Assembly (NCBI RefSeq): GCF_021130785.1
Contig: NW_025776806.1
Coordinates: 16,351 to 80,350, forward strand
Direction: 5' to 3'
DNA: 64,000 nucleotides
Origin: Homalodisca vitripennis
Lineage: Eukaryota; Arthropoda; Insecta; Hemiptera; Cicadellidae
Within the stretch, counting starts at the first letter, position 1; the number at the start of each line of letters is the position of its first letter. The notes beneath the pieces are model-generated. The model worked only from the letters and a program-made list of their open reading frames with translations, did no database searches and was not told the DNA's origin. Below are positions 48,514-58,159 of the stretch, piece by piece. The position numbers and the translations under genes are program-made.

Positions 48514-50437
48514 TCTAATATATATACAACCGCATGTGGTAACTGACTGACTGACTCACTCACGTATACTAATTCTAACCTACTTCCAGATGAGTTAGAG
48601 ACTTGAAATTTGGTACACAGATAGCTTTCCACGTGTAACCACCAGGAAAATCCCGAAAAGTGAGAATTTTTCATTTTCAACCCCTCAAAAAAATTCCCAA
48701 AAAATCGCGCATTCTTCACCCCTGCAGGCATTTTTTGTAAGCCCGATAGCGGGCGAACCGTTCGAGCTAGCTCGGATCTGACGAAAAATTCATGGTCAGG
48801 AATGAAGTGAACTACAAAAAAGGTTCCAGTGACTGACTTTTTGCTCTATCTTCCATGGTTAAGCGACAAAACGCTCGAACATTTGAAATTCCAGAGATTT
48901 TTTCGATAAAAATAATGTTTCAAGCCCGATAGCGGCCGAACCGTTGGTCGTAGCTCAAATCTGATTGACCCATCAAATTAGCAAATTGCGCGATCTACAG
49001 AAAAGGTCCAGTAATCTTTTGCCCTATCTCGATTGGTTTGGCCGAAAAACGTGATTATGTACAATTTTGTTGTAACTTTTACGCGAAACTTTTGTTTTTG
49101 GGGTCGATAGCGGCGAAACCATTGGTCGGAGGTCAAAATAAGACTAACGTTTTATTTAGGAAATAAGATGACCTACAAAAAAAGGTCCAGTGACTTTTTA
49201 CTATATTTCCCTTAGTTTTGACCGCAAAACGCGATTAAGTGAAAATATTGGACATTTTCGCCTAAAAATTTACATTCCCGGGCTTGATAGCGGCTAAACG
49301 GTTGGTCGTAACTCAAAACAAATTTTAAACGGGATTTAGGAAATCACGTGATCTACAGAAAAGGTTTCAGTGACTTCGGGAGTTGGCTGAGCGTTAGCTA
49401 AGCGTCAATAGTAGATAGGGACAGAGGAATATTTATTATGTTCACAGACACAATACCCTCTAAAAAAGGCCCAAGTGTGTCATTAACCCCCGGTAATATT
49501 AACCCCCCCCCCGGGGATTTCCTGGTATGACCTGATAACCTCCTGTACACATTCAACCCCCTGATGTGTTTAACCCCCCTGGTAAACATTAAACCCCCCC
49601 AGGGAATTTCCTGCCATGACCTCATGTCCGAATTTTACCAGTCACCAAATCTCTTAACCCCCCCCCTGGGAAGATCCTGGTATGACCAGATAACCCCCTG
49701 GAGACTTTATCCCCCGGTAACGTTAAACCCCCCCCTGGGGAATTTGTTCATATGACCAGACAATATCCTGACGAAATTAAACCCCCTCTTGTCTTAACCT
49801 CCTTAACATTAATCACCCACCCAGGGAATTTCTCGCCTTGACTAGATAGTCTCCTGGTGATATTAAACCCCCTGTTCGACTTAAAATACTGCCTTGAGGT
49901 CGGTTTTTATTATGTTTATACTAAACAATTCAAGATAGCTGACCCGTGTGCAGACTTTTCTCTCCCGAGCTCATTTCTGGCTAAACCATAGGTCGTAGAT
50001 CAGATCTGAGGGCACAATCGAAAGACAAAATTAAATTTCCGACAAGAAAGGTCCAGTCACTTTTTCACGTATCTCTAACGGTTAAGCCGCAAAACGCCCT
50101 CAAAGTCAAAAGTTTGGGTAAATCCGGAAAATTAAACTATGGTATACATACGTCCTCTGACTTTGGTTTTAAAACCAAATTCTTCCTGTCTCCAAATTTC
50201 ACGAAACACATAACTTAACTCTTCTACCACATCAATTGATTAATATTATACACCACACATCTTTTGGCTGAGCTTTAGCGAAGCATTACGACCCGTAAGA
50301 TTCTCGAGAAACGGGTACATAAAATTTGGAAACTTCACGTCTGAATTTAACCAATCACCGAACTACGCTTATCCCCGAATTTAGCCAACACCCAAATGGG
50401 GGCCTGGGGGCGTAGCCCCCAGCGAGCCGAAGGCGAG
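48514..50437 (+). mobile_element. Helitron-like unit 14 (class B), right edge of array
   Basis: 1,924 bp, non-coding. It ends with the hairpin (50404-50422) and CGAGCCGAAGGCGAG (50423-50437); unique flanking DNA TTGATGTTATAACC follows at once. Confidence 0.85.
50404..50437 (+). other. Helitron 3'-terminal hairpin (last copy)
   Basis: CTGGGGGCGTAGCCCCCAG forms a perfect 8-bp stem with a GTA loop and is followed by 15 nt (CGAGCCGAAGGCGAG) to the end of the element. A hairpin close to the 3' tip acts as the transposition terminator in Helitrons. The same structure ends every unit, for example at 13759-13792 and 32208-32241. Confidence 0.8.
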
Positions 50438-51020
50438 TTGATGTTATAACCGTCTTGTACATCTAGTAATACAATATTTTTTATTGTTTTAAATTGGGTG
50501 TTAACTTATTCACTATTCCTAAGTGTTATAAAGCTTCACCAATTTTCATAAATGCTATTTTATGGTAAAAAGTAAAACTGGCACAACTCAAAATTATTTA
50601 TTAAAAAATATTGTTTTATTAAAGTTATTAGTTGATTACTTCAAAACCAATTTTATTAACAATGACATTAGTTACTTTAAGTGTAAAAAAATTATTAGGC
50701 ATAAATAATACAACATAGGTTTAGTCTAGATAGTGCAAAAGGTAAGTTTAAAGTTTATTTTGCTTCTTCTGAAAAATGACTATTTTTTTAGTTTGTGCCA
50801 CTATTCTCGTGCATGTGCGATATTGTGTTTTATTTGTTGACATTTATGTGATTAATCATGTGTGTGAAGTATGTGCATATAATTACTGACGTATTGAACT
50901 AGCTAAACTGTTAAATAGTTACAGTAAACTCTCGATTATCCACGAAGTTTACCCGTGAATATAAATACCCTCGTGAATGCTTATATAGAAGAACTGGCTG
51001 CTAGGCACCACATCGCTGTC
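50438..51020. other. AT-rich flank of the array
   Basis: No ORF. ACAGTAAACTCTCGATTATC near 50920 resembles the terminal repeat of pogo/Tigger elements (CAGT...CTCGATTATC), but no partner end or transposase was found. Confidence 0.3.
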
Positions 51021-51300
51021 CTAGATGTGAACTAGGCAGCTGGCCAGACTCATCGTGGAGGCTCTTGACGGGTTGGGCGCCTTGACTGCTGCGGCCAAGA
51101 AGGTTGAGATTGCTCCTGACTCCTGTACTGCCGTCCCCCCGCCGATGGCGCCGCTGCCGCCGTCACTACTGGCCGCCCGCCACCACTCACTCACTACCGC
51201 CGCCGCCGCCGCCGCCACCGACCGATCACTACCGGCGCCGCCACCCAACCGTCACCGTCACCGCGAACAGACTCTCTACAGCTGACTCCAGAGCCCCCGA
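51021..51300. other. GC-rich CCG/GCC-repeat patch
   Basis: A compact GC-rich island with (CCG)n-type runs around 51200-51225. Both strands are open for 75-76 codons because of the triplet bias (Ala/Pro or Gly/Ala runs), and no domain is recognisable. It could be an exon remnant or part of a transposon 5' region. I do not call a gene. Confidence 0.35.
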
Positions 51301-51767
51301 TGCCGACTACATCAGTCGTCTAGTATCAAAAACAAGACACATCACTTGAACCAAATTTTTCAGGAAACACAAAAAACTAAATTAGTTCTTTGTTTTAATA
51401 ATTATATACTTTTTATAATTTTTTTTATAGTTTTTACTGATTTAGTCAATTTATTTTCCCGAAGTTTCAAAATTTTATTTTGTTTCATTATCTGCTTTAA
51501 TAGCATTTTAATTTTTGATGTGTCTTAGTTTGAACTAATTTGGATGTATCTTGTTTTGCAACTTATATAAAGAGATATGTCTTATTTTGAAAAGTAACAT
51601 TTTTGATTTATCTGGTTAAAAAAAAAAAAACAATTTAATAATCATAAAACATTATTATTTATTTAAAAAAATGCTAAATCAAACAATGTTTTATTCATAT
51701 TAAAAAATGAGCTCATTTTAGATTATTGATGATGAAGATGAAGGAAATATAACAAAATATTAACCTA
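51301..51767. other. AT-rich stretch without recognisable features
   Basis: Low-complexity AT sequence with poly-A runs near 51620. The open frames here reflect base composition only. Confidence 0.3.
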
Positions 51768-52590
51768 GGCCTTGATATTTCAAGTGACAACTTACATGAC
51801 ATCGTTGGAAAACAGGGCCGGATTTCCGCATGTGCAGTATGTGCATCTGCACAGGGCGGCAAATTTTGGGGGCCGGCAAATTTTCTCAAAATATACCGGT
51901 AAAATTTTTAGCTTTATATATAGAGGGCTGTTATTTCGTTATTATTACGAATGAAAATAAAATAGCCGGCGTCTTTTCTCGGATAGTGTGGAAAAAGTTA
52001 AGCGGTCTACACACGTAGTCCAGGAATCAGGACTCCTTCACTCTCTTCGTCCAAGCAGTCAGAAGGGGGTGTACTTGTTCGGTGACGTTGCTCGCAAAAA
52101 GTTGTGCAGAGCACAGCAGGCAAGCACAAAGTCTGATATGATCGAGACGCAAGGTGATAGGTTTTTTGTAAAACTCCAAACCTAGCAACTAAAATACAAA
52201 AAAACATTTTCGATGATTCGTCGTGCTCGCGAGAACCTGTAGTTTACAAATTCGTCGCTCATAGTTCCACTTGGCTTTCTAGGGTTAACCTACTAGGCCT
52301 TGATATTTCAAGTGGACAACTTACATGGACATCGTTGGAAAACACGGATTTCCGCATGTGCAGTATGTGCATCTGCACAGGGCGGCAAATTTTGGGGGCC
52401 GGCAAAATTTTCTCAAAATATACCGGTACAATTTTTTAGCTTTATATATAGAGGGCTGTTATTTCGTTATTATATATAATTATTACGAATGAAAATAAAT
52501 AGCCGGCGTCTTTTCTCGGATAGTCGTTCGATGATTCGTCGTGCTCGCGAGAACCATGTAGTTACAAATTCGTCGCTCATAGTTCAAACA
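51768..52590 (+). repeat. Imperfect duplication of a ~300-bp transposon-like block
   Basis: The block CTTGATATTTCAAGTG...CGGATTTCCGCATGTGCAGT...GGCGGCAAATTTTGGGGG occurs at about 51770-51990 and again at about 52297-52525. A shared tail (GATGATTCGTCGTGCTCGCG...CGTCGCTCATAGTTC) ends at about 52267 and 52587. CAGGGCCGGATTT in the first copy resembles a hAT-type tip. Probably a non-autonomous element duplicated together with its flank. Confidence 0.6.
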
Positions 52591-52599
52591 CACTCGCAT

Positions 52600-52994
52600 T
52601 GAATGGCTTCATCAAGTTTTTCTCTCAGTTCAAATGCTTCGTCACCAATGAACACATATGGCAACAATGTGCCATCAGCCAAACTTGGTTGTGGTAGAAC
52701 CTAGAGTTTTCTTCACCATTTTTTTCATACAAATCACAATACGATAAAACACCTCCATCAGAGACCCGTCCGTTTACACCAAAACTAAAATAGATCAATT
52801 TGTAGTCGTAGTCCAGCGACACCCAGTAAGACTTGGCTGTGGAACTTCTTGTAGTTAAAAAAGAATTATCCACTTCCAGGTGGAGGAACTATAGGAACAT
52901 GCTTGTCATCTATGGCTCCCTCGCAATTAGGGAAGTACCATTGTTCATAGAACCCTCTTCCAATCTCCTTCCACTCTTCCTCGGTACTGGGGAA
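52600..52994 (-). pseudogene. Harbinger A transposase, last exon (HARBI1-like DDE core)
   Basis: On the reverse strand, after an acceptor ending ...TTTTACAG at 52995, the exon reads FPSTEEEWKEIGRGFYEQW, FPNCEGAIDDKHVPI (catalytic Asp), FFNYKKFHSQVLL, then after a frame change YDYKLIYFSFGVNGRVSDGG and LPYVFIGDEAFELREKL. These are the successive blocks of DDE_Tnp_4, the PIF/Harbinger nuclease. Several frame changes and a stop in the SG-x-F region break it. The exon joins in frame to 54301-54526. Confidence 0.82.
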
Positions 52995-53083
52995 CTGTAA
53001 AATTAAAAACATGGCATTAATTACTTACAAAGAAGGCAAATTTGGTAACTTTATAGTTTCTATACGACCTAAGAAAATAAAAA

Positions 53084-53302
53084 TTTCAAACTGTAGGAAA
53101 TAACGCCCTGATTCCGAATATGATAATCTTTTACGTCGGGAAACCCCGGAAAATCTGAAAAACAGATTTTTTTTCTGAAGTTGCTCATGTTGGTACTCAA
53201 ATTAACGTTTTTCCAATGTTTCCGCCGGGGGTTTTTCCATAGATTTCCGTCCCCAAAATTTATCAGTTTCGGAATCAGTGCGTTATTTTCTACACTTGGA
53301 AA
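53084..53302. mobile_element. Short inverted-repeat element (MITE, ~219 bp)
   Basis: About 34 bp at the left (from GTAGGAAATAACG at 53093) pairs with the right end (to CGTTATTTTCTAC at 53293) with about 30 of 34 positions complementary. Pairing extends a further dozen bases outwards with two mismatches. It is non-coding and lies inside the 1.3-kb intron of Harbinger A. No target duplication was identified. Confidence 0.65.
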
Positions 53303-53469
53303 AAAAAAAAAACATTTTTTATTTGTGAGGTATGTATGGAAAGTATATAAATCACGCAAATATTGAAATAAAACGCACCATTTCTAACTTACATGGTCAT
53401 ACAACAAGTTGGGGCATATTACGGAATTTCCGCACCAGAGATTGCTAGTATTGAATTTATTTTCCTCTT

Positions 53470-53854
53470 TTTAGGATTCTGATATTGATGACGCCGGTAA
53501 ATTCAGCTATCACTGCTTCGACGCAGCATGAGTCATCCCAGTTATTAAACAGCCAAAACGATAGCCCGGGGACACTATCTACACGTCCGTCTTCCTGCTC
53601 TTCCTAGCATTTCTAGAAGTACAGGTCCAGGTCAATTCAAGCGCCAAAAAAAGGCAGAAGATAAAATATTGGCCACTGTTGGTGATAAGCTTGCTGATAT
53701 TAAACGTGAAGACCGGTGTTCGATTATATTTGGAAAAAATGTTGCTGGGAAACTTCGATCTTTACCGCAACAGCGCATATACGCAGAAAAGAAAATTAAT
53801 GATGCACTTTTCGATGCGGAGGTTGGCGCTTTACAACCAAATATCGACATTTAA
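53470..53854 (+). pseudogene. BESS-type C-terminal exon of a MADF/BESS protein
   Basis: After a likely acceptor (ctttttag, ending about 53474) the plus strand reads DSDIDDAGKF and, with frame changes, STGPGQFKRQKKAEDKI and SIIFGKNVAGKLRSLPQQRI, ending ALFDAEVGALQPNIDI. This FG-x2-VA-x2-LR-x-LP pattern is the BESS-linked tail of insect MADF proteins, which bind DNA. Such proteins are host regulators or the accessory protein of Harbinger elements. The MADF domain itself is absent here; a MADF fragment lies at 57912-58159. It sits on the opposite strand within the Harbinger A intron. Confidence 0.5.
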
Positions 53855-54300
53855 CATGTCCAATGCTTTTTTTCCCACCTACACAACCCAACTATCAACA
53901 GCAGACATCACAATCTCAGAGTTTACCAACCCAGTTCCCAGGTACATCTGGCGCACAGAACTTATGTCAGTATTATTCTAATTATGTTCCAAACACACCA
54001 CAAAACTGAACATTATTTTATTTTTTGCCTTTCCCATTTATAATGTGTGACGTTTTAATATGAGCCACACTCGTATATTGTAAATTTTTGAACATTTTAA
54101 AACTTTTGCCAGGAATTAAAAGGAGTTGATGTTTAACCTTAAGGCGTTTTATTTTTTCAATTTCTACGAAGTTTATAATTTTTATTCGTAAGTGTAGGCT
54201 ATCTACATGTTACTGATAAAATTTACCTTGTAGACATTATTTGTTACATGAGTAATATGTAATAAAACATTTTTTAAATCAAAAACCTTTGATAACTTAC

Positions 54301-54526
54301 CTTGCAGAATTCCTTCTTTAACACTTTTAACAGGGCTTTGCAGGTCTCTTCTATAATTTTGCCCAGTGCTTGTGGCGAAATTAAGGTTGAAAATTTCAAG
54401 TCTTCCAATGACCTTCCCGTTGCTAAATAGCGGAGGGTTGCTGTAAGGCGTTCATGGGGCGTTATTGCTGTTCGCATGTTCGTATCTTGTTTTTTAATCA
54501 GAGGAGAAACACGAGATATTGGGTGG
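54301..54526 (-). pseudogene. Harbinger A transposase, internal exon
   Basis: The reverse strand reads VSPLIKKQDTNMRTAITPHE, then RLTATLRYLATGRSLEDLKF, the conserved N-terminal helix-rich region of HARBI1-like proteins. It ends LKKEFCK followed by the donor GTAAGT (54295-54300). The 1,306-nt intron 52995-54300 joins it in frame to the exon at 52994. Its upstream part is cut off by the Harbinger B insertion at about 54527 and resumes at 57135. Confidence 0.85.
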
Positions 54527-54902
54527 AGTGAAATAAAACCTAGAATCTACTGGTTAGCACCTAGCCCCTAGTCCTAGCTCTTCCTCAAATCGGAGTGAAT
54601 AAACAAATGCTAGGTCTAGGTAGAAACATCTACCCTAGTTTAAGAAGTAACCGGAAAAACTTGAGCAACTGCTAGGCATCAGCAACTTGCTAAGCCTAGC
54701 AACAACTAGGTTTCATGTTGTGACTTGTTCCCCCCTCCTCTCTCCTCCGCCGCAGCGCCGCGCCGCGCCGCTCCGTTTTCGATGCAGTCTTGTCTCTTGT
54801 CACTACTCACTAGTCAGTTCGCTTGTAGTTCGCTTTGTGTTCAGGATAATTATTTCGACTGTTCGACTGTTTGATTGGAAATTAGTTACCATCACAGCAG
54901 TC

Positions 54903-55661
54903 ATGTCATCCAGCGACGAAGATGTTGGTGACGATAAATATTTTTGTATGAAAGAATAAGACGCGTAAGTGTTAAATTTCATCGTTCTATAGACAGGGCT
55001 TTGTTTGTCAAACTGGTGACTCAACACCCAGTAATAATTGAAAAATGCAAAACTCCATCTGCTGTTAAGGCCAAAAAAGATGCCTGGAAAATTGTCAGTG
55101 AGGATTACTCATCAGCTACAGGGAAAGTTGTAACAGTTGTTCAACTAAATAAGCTGTTGAGTAATATGAAGTCGAATATCAAAATAAAAAACAGACAAAA
55201 AACAAACTGGGAACAAGCCAATAAAGATGAAATCATGGGAAACAGAATTTCATGATTTTTTAAGTCAAGGAAACAACCCTGTATTTTCTAAAGTACCAGG
55301 GAGTATTTCTATTGGAACATCAAGCAATCCTACAACATCAGCGACGAAAACCCTAGCTGAAGTTGAGCAGTCCGACGACGAGAGAACCTTAGAAATGAAG
55401 GAACTGTTTGTGGCGGAAAAAAAACTGTGACTAAAGTGAGAAAAAGTGCCAAAACCGTTATGGCCTATGAAAGTGATGAAACAAAGGACCTCTCTATACC
55501 TCAACTTCAACGGATTGTTTTGCTGCAGCAAATGCAGTTGAACAAATTGAAACTGAAAAGAGAAAAAAATAAAAACTTGAAAATGAGAAGAAAAGTTCTT
55601 CTCTCAAGATGTTGCTTCTCAAACTGATAATGAAGATTTTCATGTTTACCTAAACTTATAA
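54903..55661 (+). pseudogene. Harbinger B accessory protein, Myb/SANT-like, frameshifted
   Basis: The start MSSSDEDVGDDKYFCMKE is followed by a stop at 54957. After a frame change come IDRALFVKLVTQHPVIIEKC, KAKKDAWKIVSEDYSS and VVQLNKLLSNMKSNIK, which form the three-helix Myb/SANT-like (Myb_DNA-bind_5 type) DNA-binding domain of Harbinger partner proteins. The remainder is a low-complexity linker and a coiled-coil-like C terminus (LQRIVLLQQMQLNKLKL), ending FHVYLNL at 55661. In this family the protein brings the transposase to the nucleus and the element ends. Frame changes lie near 54950, 55225, 55430 and 55575. Confidence 0.7.
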
Positions 55662-55737
55662 ATTAATATTTCCTAGCTAAGTAGTAAATTGTTATCGAAA
55701 TAATAAATAAATATACCACTCAACCTTTATCCCTAAT

Positions 55738-55790
55738 CCTAAAAAAAAAAACAAAAAAAAAACCAAAAAAAAAACCAAAAAAAATTAAAC
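55738..55790. repeat. A-rich simple repeat
   Basis: Runs of A broken by single or double C, between the convergent Harbinger B genes; probably part of their 3' UTRs. Confidence 0.8.
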
Positions 55791-55881
55791 AGTACCAGCT
55801 AACTGGCCCAACTTTTTTCCCATTTTGTGTATTTTGTAAAACGGTCACAAGACATGGGTAATTTCGAGTAAATAACTCACT

Positions 55882-56881
55882 TTATTGATTTACAAACAAC
55901 ATCATTTCTCTTCGCTTGTCAGCACCTCGACCAGTAGTTCCTGGATTCTCATGTTGTACGTCTATTTCTTCAATTTCATCGTCACCATTGATCTCAAAAT
56001 TGTCATCATAAACATCACCAAGATATTTGGCAATATTATGTAGGACTGCACAACAGACGACTACTTTAGGCACTTTTTCCGAAGCCACACGAACACAGTT
56101 ACCCAGTATCGGAAATCTTCTTTTTATCTGTCCAAAACACCTTTCGATCACAACTCTTTCCCTAGAATGACACAAATTAAACCGCCTTTCTGCTTCATTT
56201 GTTGGTGGTTTGAAAGGGGTTATTAACCATGGTGATATTCCGTACCCGGAATCGCCAAGAAGAAGACATACTCTACCATCAAAACGTGACATGAACTCCC
56301 TAACTGGACTTCTGCGCCAAATTCGTGCGTCATGCACACTCCCTGGCCCACTCTGCACTTATGCTAGTAAATCTTTCAAGAGCGTCACATGTACCCTGTA
56401 CATTTATTGTAATACACCCTTTTCTATTTACATATTCGTCCCCATGCAGATTAGGCTTTTTAATTTGTACGTGAGTGCAATCTAGCGCCCCGATCACAGT
56501 TGGTAAACGGAAATTTCTCTGCCATTGAATTTTTGCTTCATTAATTTCTTCGACTGTTTGCTGGAAAATGTATCCAAAAAATTAGCTCTATCAATAATCT
56601 TATCCATAACATAGCTTACAGTTTTGCATGCTGTAGTTCTGTGAACGCCAACGTCCTCGGCTATGCCAGACTGAAAACCAGGATCGGCTACGAAACGTAA
56701 GAAAACCTCCATTTGTTTCCTTGGAGAAAGTCCACCGCCACGAGTGTCAGTTTCATTCAAAAAACTCCGCGGCTAAAAAATCAATACTTTCGGACTCAAA
56801 CCTTAACAGTTCCTTACACTTATTTATCTCTCGTCGAGCACCATAATGTTTATGCTGTCGAACTTGCATAAACTCCGCCAT
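55882..56881 (-). pseudogene. Harbinger B transposase (HARBI1-like), frameshifted
   Basis: The start is MAEFMQVRQHKHYGARREIN at 56881. An HTH-like region follows (LSPRKQMEVFLRFVADPGFQ, GVHRTTACKTVSYVMDKI), then the DDE nuclease: FRLPTVIGALDCTHVQIKKP (first Asp), DEYVNRKGCITINVQGTCD, PGSVHDARIWRRSPV, LLLGDSGYGISPWLITPF (second Asp) and RERVVIERCFGQIKRRFPIL (Glu). The C terminus is KVVVCCAVLHNIAKYLGD plus an acidic tail. Frame changes near 56755, 56560 and 56355 break it. Length (about 330 residues) and all catalytic residues fit PIF/Harbinger nucleases. It converges with the accessory gene. Confidence 0.88.
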
Positions 56882-57134
56882 GGCTGATGTCCAACAAACA
56901 ACTAAGTAAAAAGCTAGCATGCCTCGGTGCTGACTTAACAAAAGCCTAGCAGTTGCTAGCTTTTAAATTGAGAAGTTGTGTTTTATTCACTCGGTATTGT
57001 AAGCAAGTGCTAGGTTTCCGGAAAAATCCTAGCAACTCCTACCCCCTAGCAACTGCTAGCTTTTTTATTCACACCAAACCAAGCAGTAGCTTAAAAATCT
57101 CTTAGACTTAGCAAATGCTAGGTTTTATTCACTT

Positions 57135-57200
57135 CAAACATTAAGTCCAAATATGTATCCTCGTCCATCCTGATGCAATTGTGCCGGTCTTTTTGAATGG
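57135..57200 (-). pseudogene. Harbinger A transposase, first part beyond the B insertion
   Basis: The reverse strand reads DRHNCIRMDEDTYLDLMF up to the edge of Harbinger B. RMDEDTYLDLL followed by VSPLIKKQDTNMR is contiguous in HARBI1-like proteins; here the second half lies at 54301-54526, on the other side of Harbinger B. This shows that B landed inside A. A few bases at the joins do not fit either protein, consistent with an unresolved target duplication. Confidence 0.75.
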
Positions 57201-57366
57201 AATCGCAGCTAATCCAAAATTTTAATATGTGAGTAATGAGTATTTAGCTTGTTTTTAAAGCCATATATTGGGCTTGATTCTGCGCTTTCTTCTTTTAACT
57301 ATAACACATGCTACTGCACTACACATAAACAATAATTCATCATGTGAATACATAATCAAACACAGA

Positions 57367-57554
57367 GTGGTCTACACACGGTCAAAATAAACATGTATCA
57401 TAAAAACGTAAAATAAAAACACAGGCTCAACTCTAATGGCGTTCACGGCGACTCGTGGATGGCAGGTCGAACTGACACACAGAAGTGAGCGTGTGGAGGC
57501 GATTGTTGCGTTCAGTTAGAAGTGAACACACCGAACTGACCGTGTGTAGCCCGC
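57367..57554. mobile_element. Short inverted-repeat element (188 bp)
   Basis: Terminal 18-mers GTGGTCTACACACGGTCA (57367) and, on the complement of the right end, GCGGGCTACACACGGTCA (to 57554) match at 16 of 18 positions. A related tip, GCGGTCTACACACG, occurs alone near 52000. Non-coding. Confidence 0.55.
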
Positions 57555-57911
57555 TTTAGGCGTACAGATAGATTACTCAGACATGAAAACGGTTCGCGCA
57601 TGAACGGGTGAGGAGTTTGAGGAGAAGTGCGGGCCGGGGAGGTGTGGTAAGGCTCGATGCACACTTGCGTATTTGCAAGTAGCGTGCACGCCGCGGGCAA
57701 GCTGCGTATGACCGCCGGCGGTTTAGCAGTAGTGAGTTGTTAGTTAAGGCTGAAGTAACACGGGGCGTGTTTACAAGCTACAAGCCGGCGAGTTGGCGAG
57801 TGCGCTAGTTGTCGAGTACACATAAACATTCCACTCGCTCAGTAGCCAAGTAGCTGGCGTGTAGAAATATACCTGCTGTTTGTTGTTTCGTAGTGGTTTC
57901 CTGTTGACAAA
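57555..57911. other. GC-richer leader-like sequence before the MADF fragment
   Basis: No ORF with recognisable content. GC-rich short dyads (near 57655-57720 and 57745-57800) resemble transposon subterminal sequence or a 5' UTR of the following MADF exon. Confidence 0.3.
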
Positions 57912-58159
57912 ATGAAGTGGAATGCGAATAACATTTCGTTGTTTTTACAACTGTATCAACAGTTTCCGGCATTGTGGATAAAAAATTGTGGATAAAAATT
58001 TTAACATTAAAGATAGCAATTACTGCAACAAATCGTTGAGGGATATGGTGTTTAAACAACTAATGTCTGAACTGGAAGAAAATCAGTTGTTGGGGCAAAT
58101 GGATAAAAAAGCAACTTACGGCAAAAATTAAGTCCATTAAAGATGTCTACAGAACGGAG
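57912..58159 (+). pseudogene. MADF-domain fragment, cut by a TTAA insertion
   Basis: The plus strand reads MKWNANNISLFLQLYQQFPA, then after frame changes NYCNKSLRDMVFKQLMSELE and KIKSIKDVYRTEL. This is the pattern of the MADF (Myb/SANT-like) domain: an LI-x-LY start, a central LW, and a final K-x-LR-x-YR-x-E helix. Two or three frame changes occur within 240 bp. Coding resemblance stops exactly at TTAA 58160-58163, where GC-rich sequence begins. It could be the first exon of a host-type MADF gene or of a Harbinger partner gene. Confidence 0.55.

Larger units (their letters stand above)
11648..50437 (+). mobile_element. Head-to-tail array of 14 Helitron-like units (38.8 kb)
   Basis: Fourteen units follow one another in the same orientation with no spacer. 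Every junction reads ...GAAGGCGAG/TCTAATAT... (unit 10 starts TCCCATAT). Each unit begins with a T/C-A-rich tip and an ACTG microsatellite and ends in a hairpin CTGGGGGC-GTA-GCCCCCAG plus 15 nt. The outer flanks are CAAATAA on the left and TTGATG on the right, so the array sits between an A and a T (or, with the ambiguous T, between two Ts). A 5' TC, a 3' hairpin and insertion without target duplication are Helitron properties. The 3' tip CGAG departs from the usual CTRR. One unit (19258-32241) carries the Rep/helicase gene. Tandem Helitron copies are known in other genomes; the length of this array and the presence of the coding unit within it are notable. Confidence 0.85.
54527..57134. mobile_element. 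Harbinger B, two-gene PIF/Harbinger element (~2.6 kb)
   Basis: The left end reads AGTGAAATAAAACCTAG and the complement of the right end AGTGAATAAAACCTAG, equal but for one A. Both ends contain many CTAGCAACTGCTAGG-like repeats and further AGTGAATAAA copies (left 54540-54715, right 56945-57130). Inside are a plus-strand Myb/SANT-like gene and a convergent reverse-strand transposase, the standard two-gene plan. I could not find the expected 3-bp target duplication, so the termini may be off by several bases. It is inserted within the coding region of Harbinger A. Confidence 0.75.

Noticed and set aside
32053..49625. Recurring reverse-strand ORFs in the array (starting MPAGVKNARFF or MRSWQEIPW)
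   Set aside because: They repeat only because the units are near-identical; indels between units break them at different points, the composition follows the C-tracts and AT spacers, and no domain is visible.
32242..50437. Telomere-like or rDNA-like repeat
   Set aside because: The C-tracts lack the insect telomere TTAGG motif and no ribosomal sequence is present; unit ends match transposon logic instead.
50920..50945. pogo/Tigger element end
   Set aside because: Only one tip-like sequence (CAGTAAACTCTCGATTATC) is seen; no inverted partner, TA duplication pair or transposase in the vicinity.
51021..51285. Ala/Pro-rich (plus) or Gly/Ala-rich (minus) protein gene
   Set aside because: Both strands are open because of CCG-type triplets; no domain, splice signal or flanking coding sequence supports a gene.
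54520..57140. 3-bp target duplication for Harbinger B
   Set aside because: No matching trinucleotide could be placed outside the inverted tips; stated as unresolved rather than claimed.
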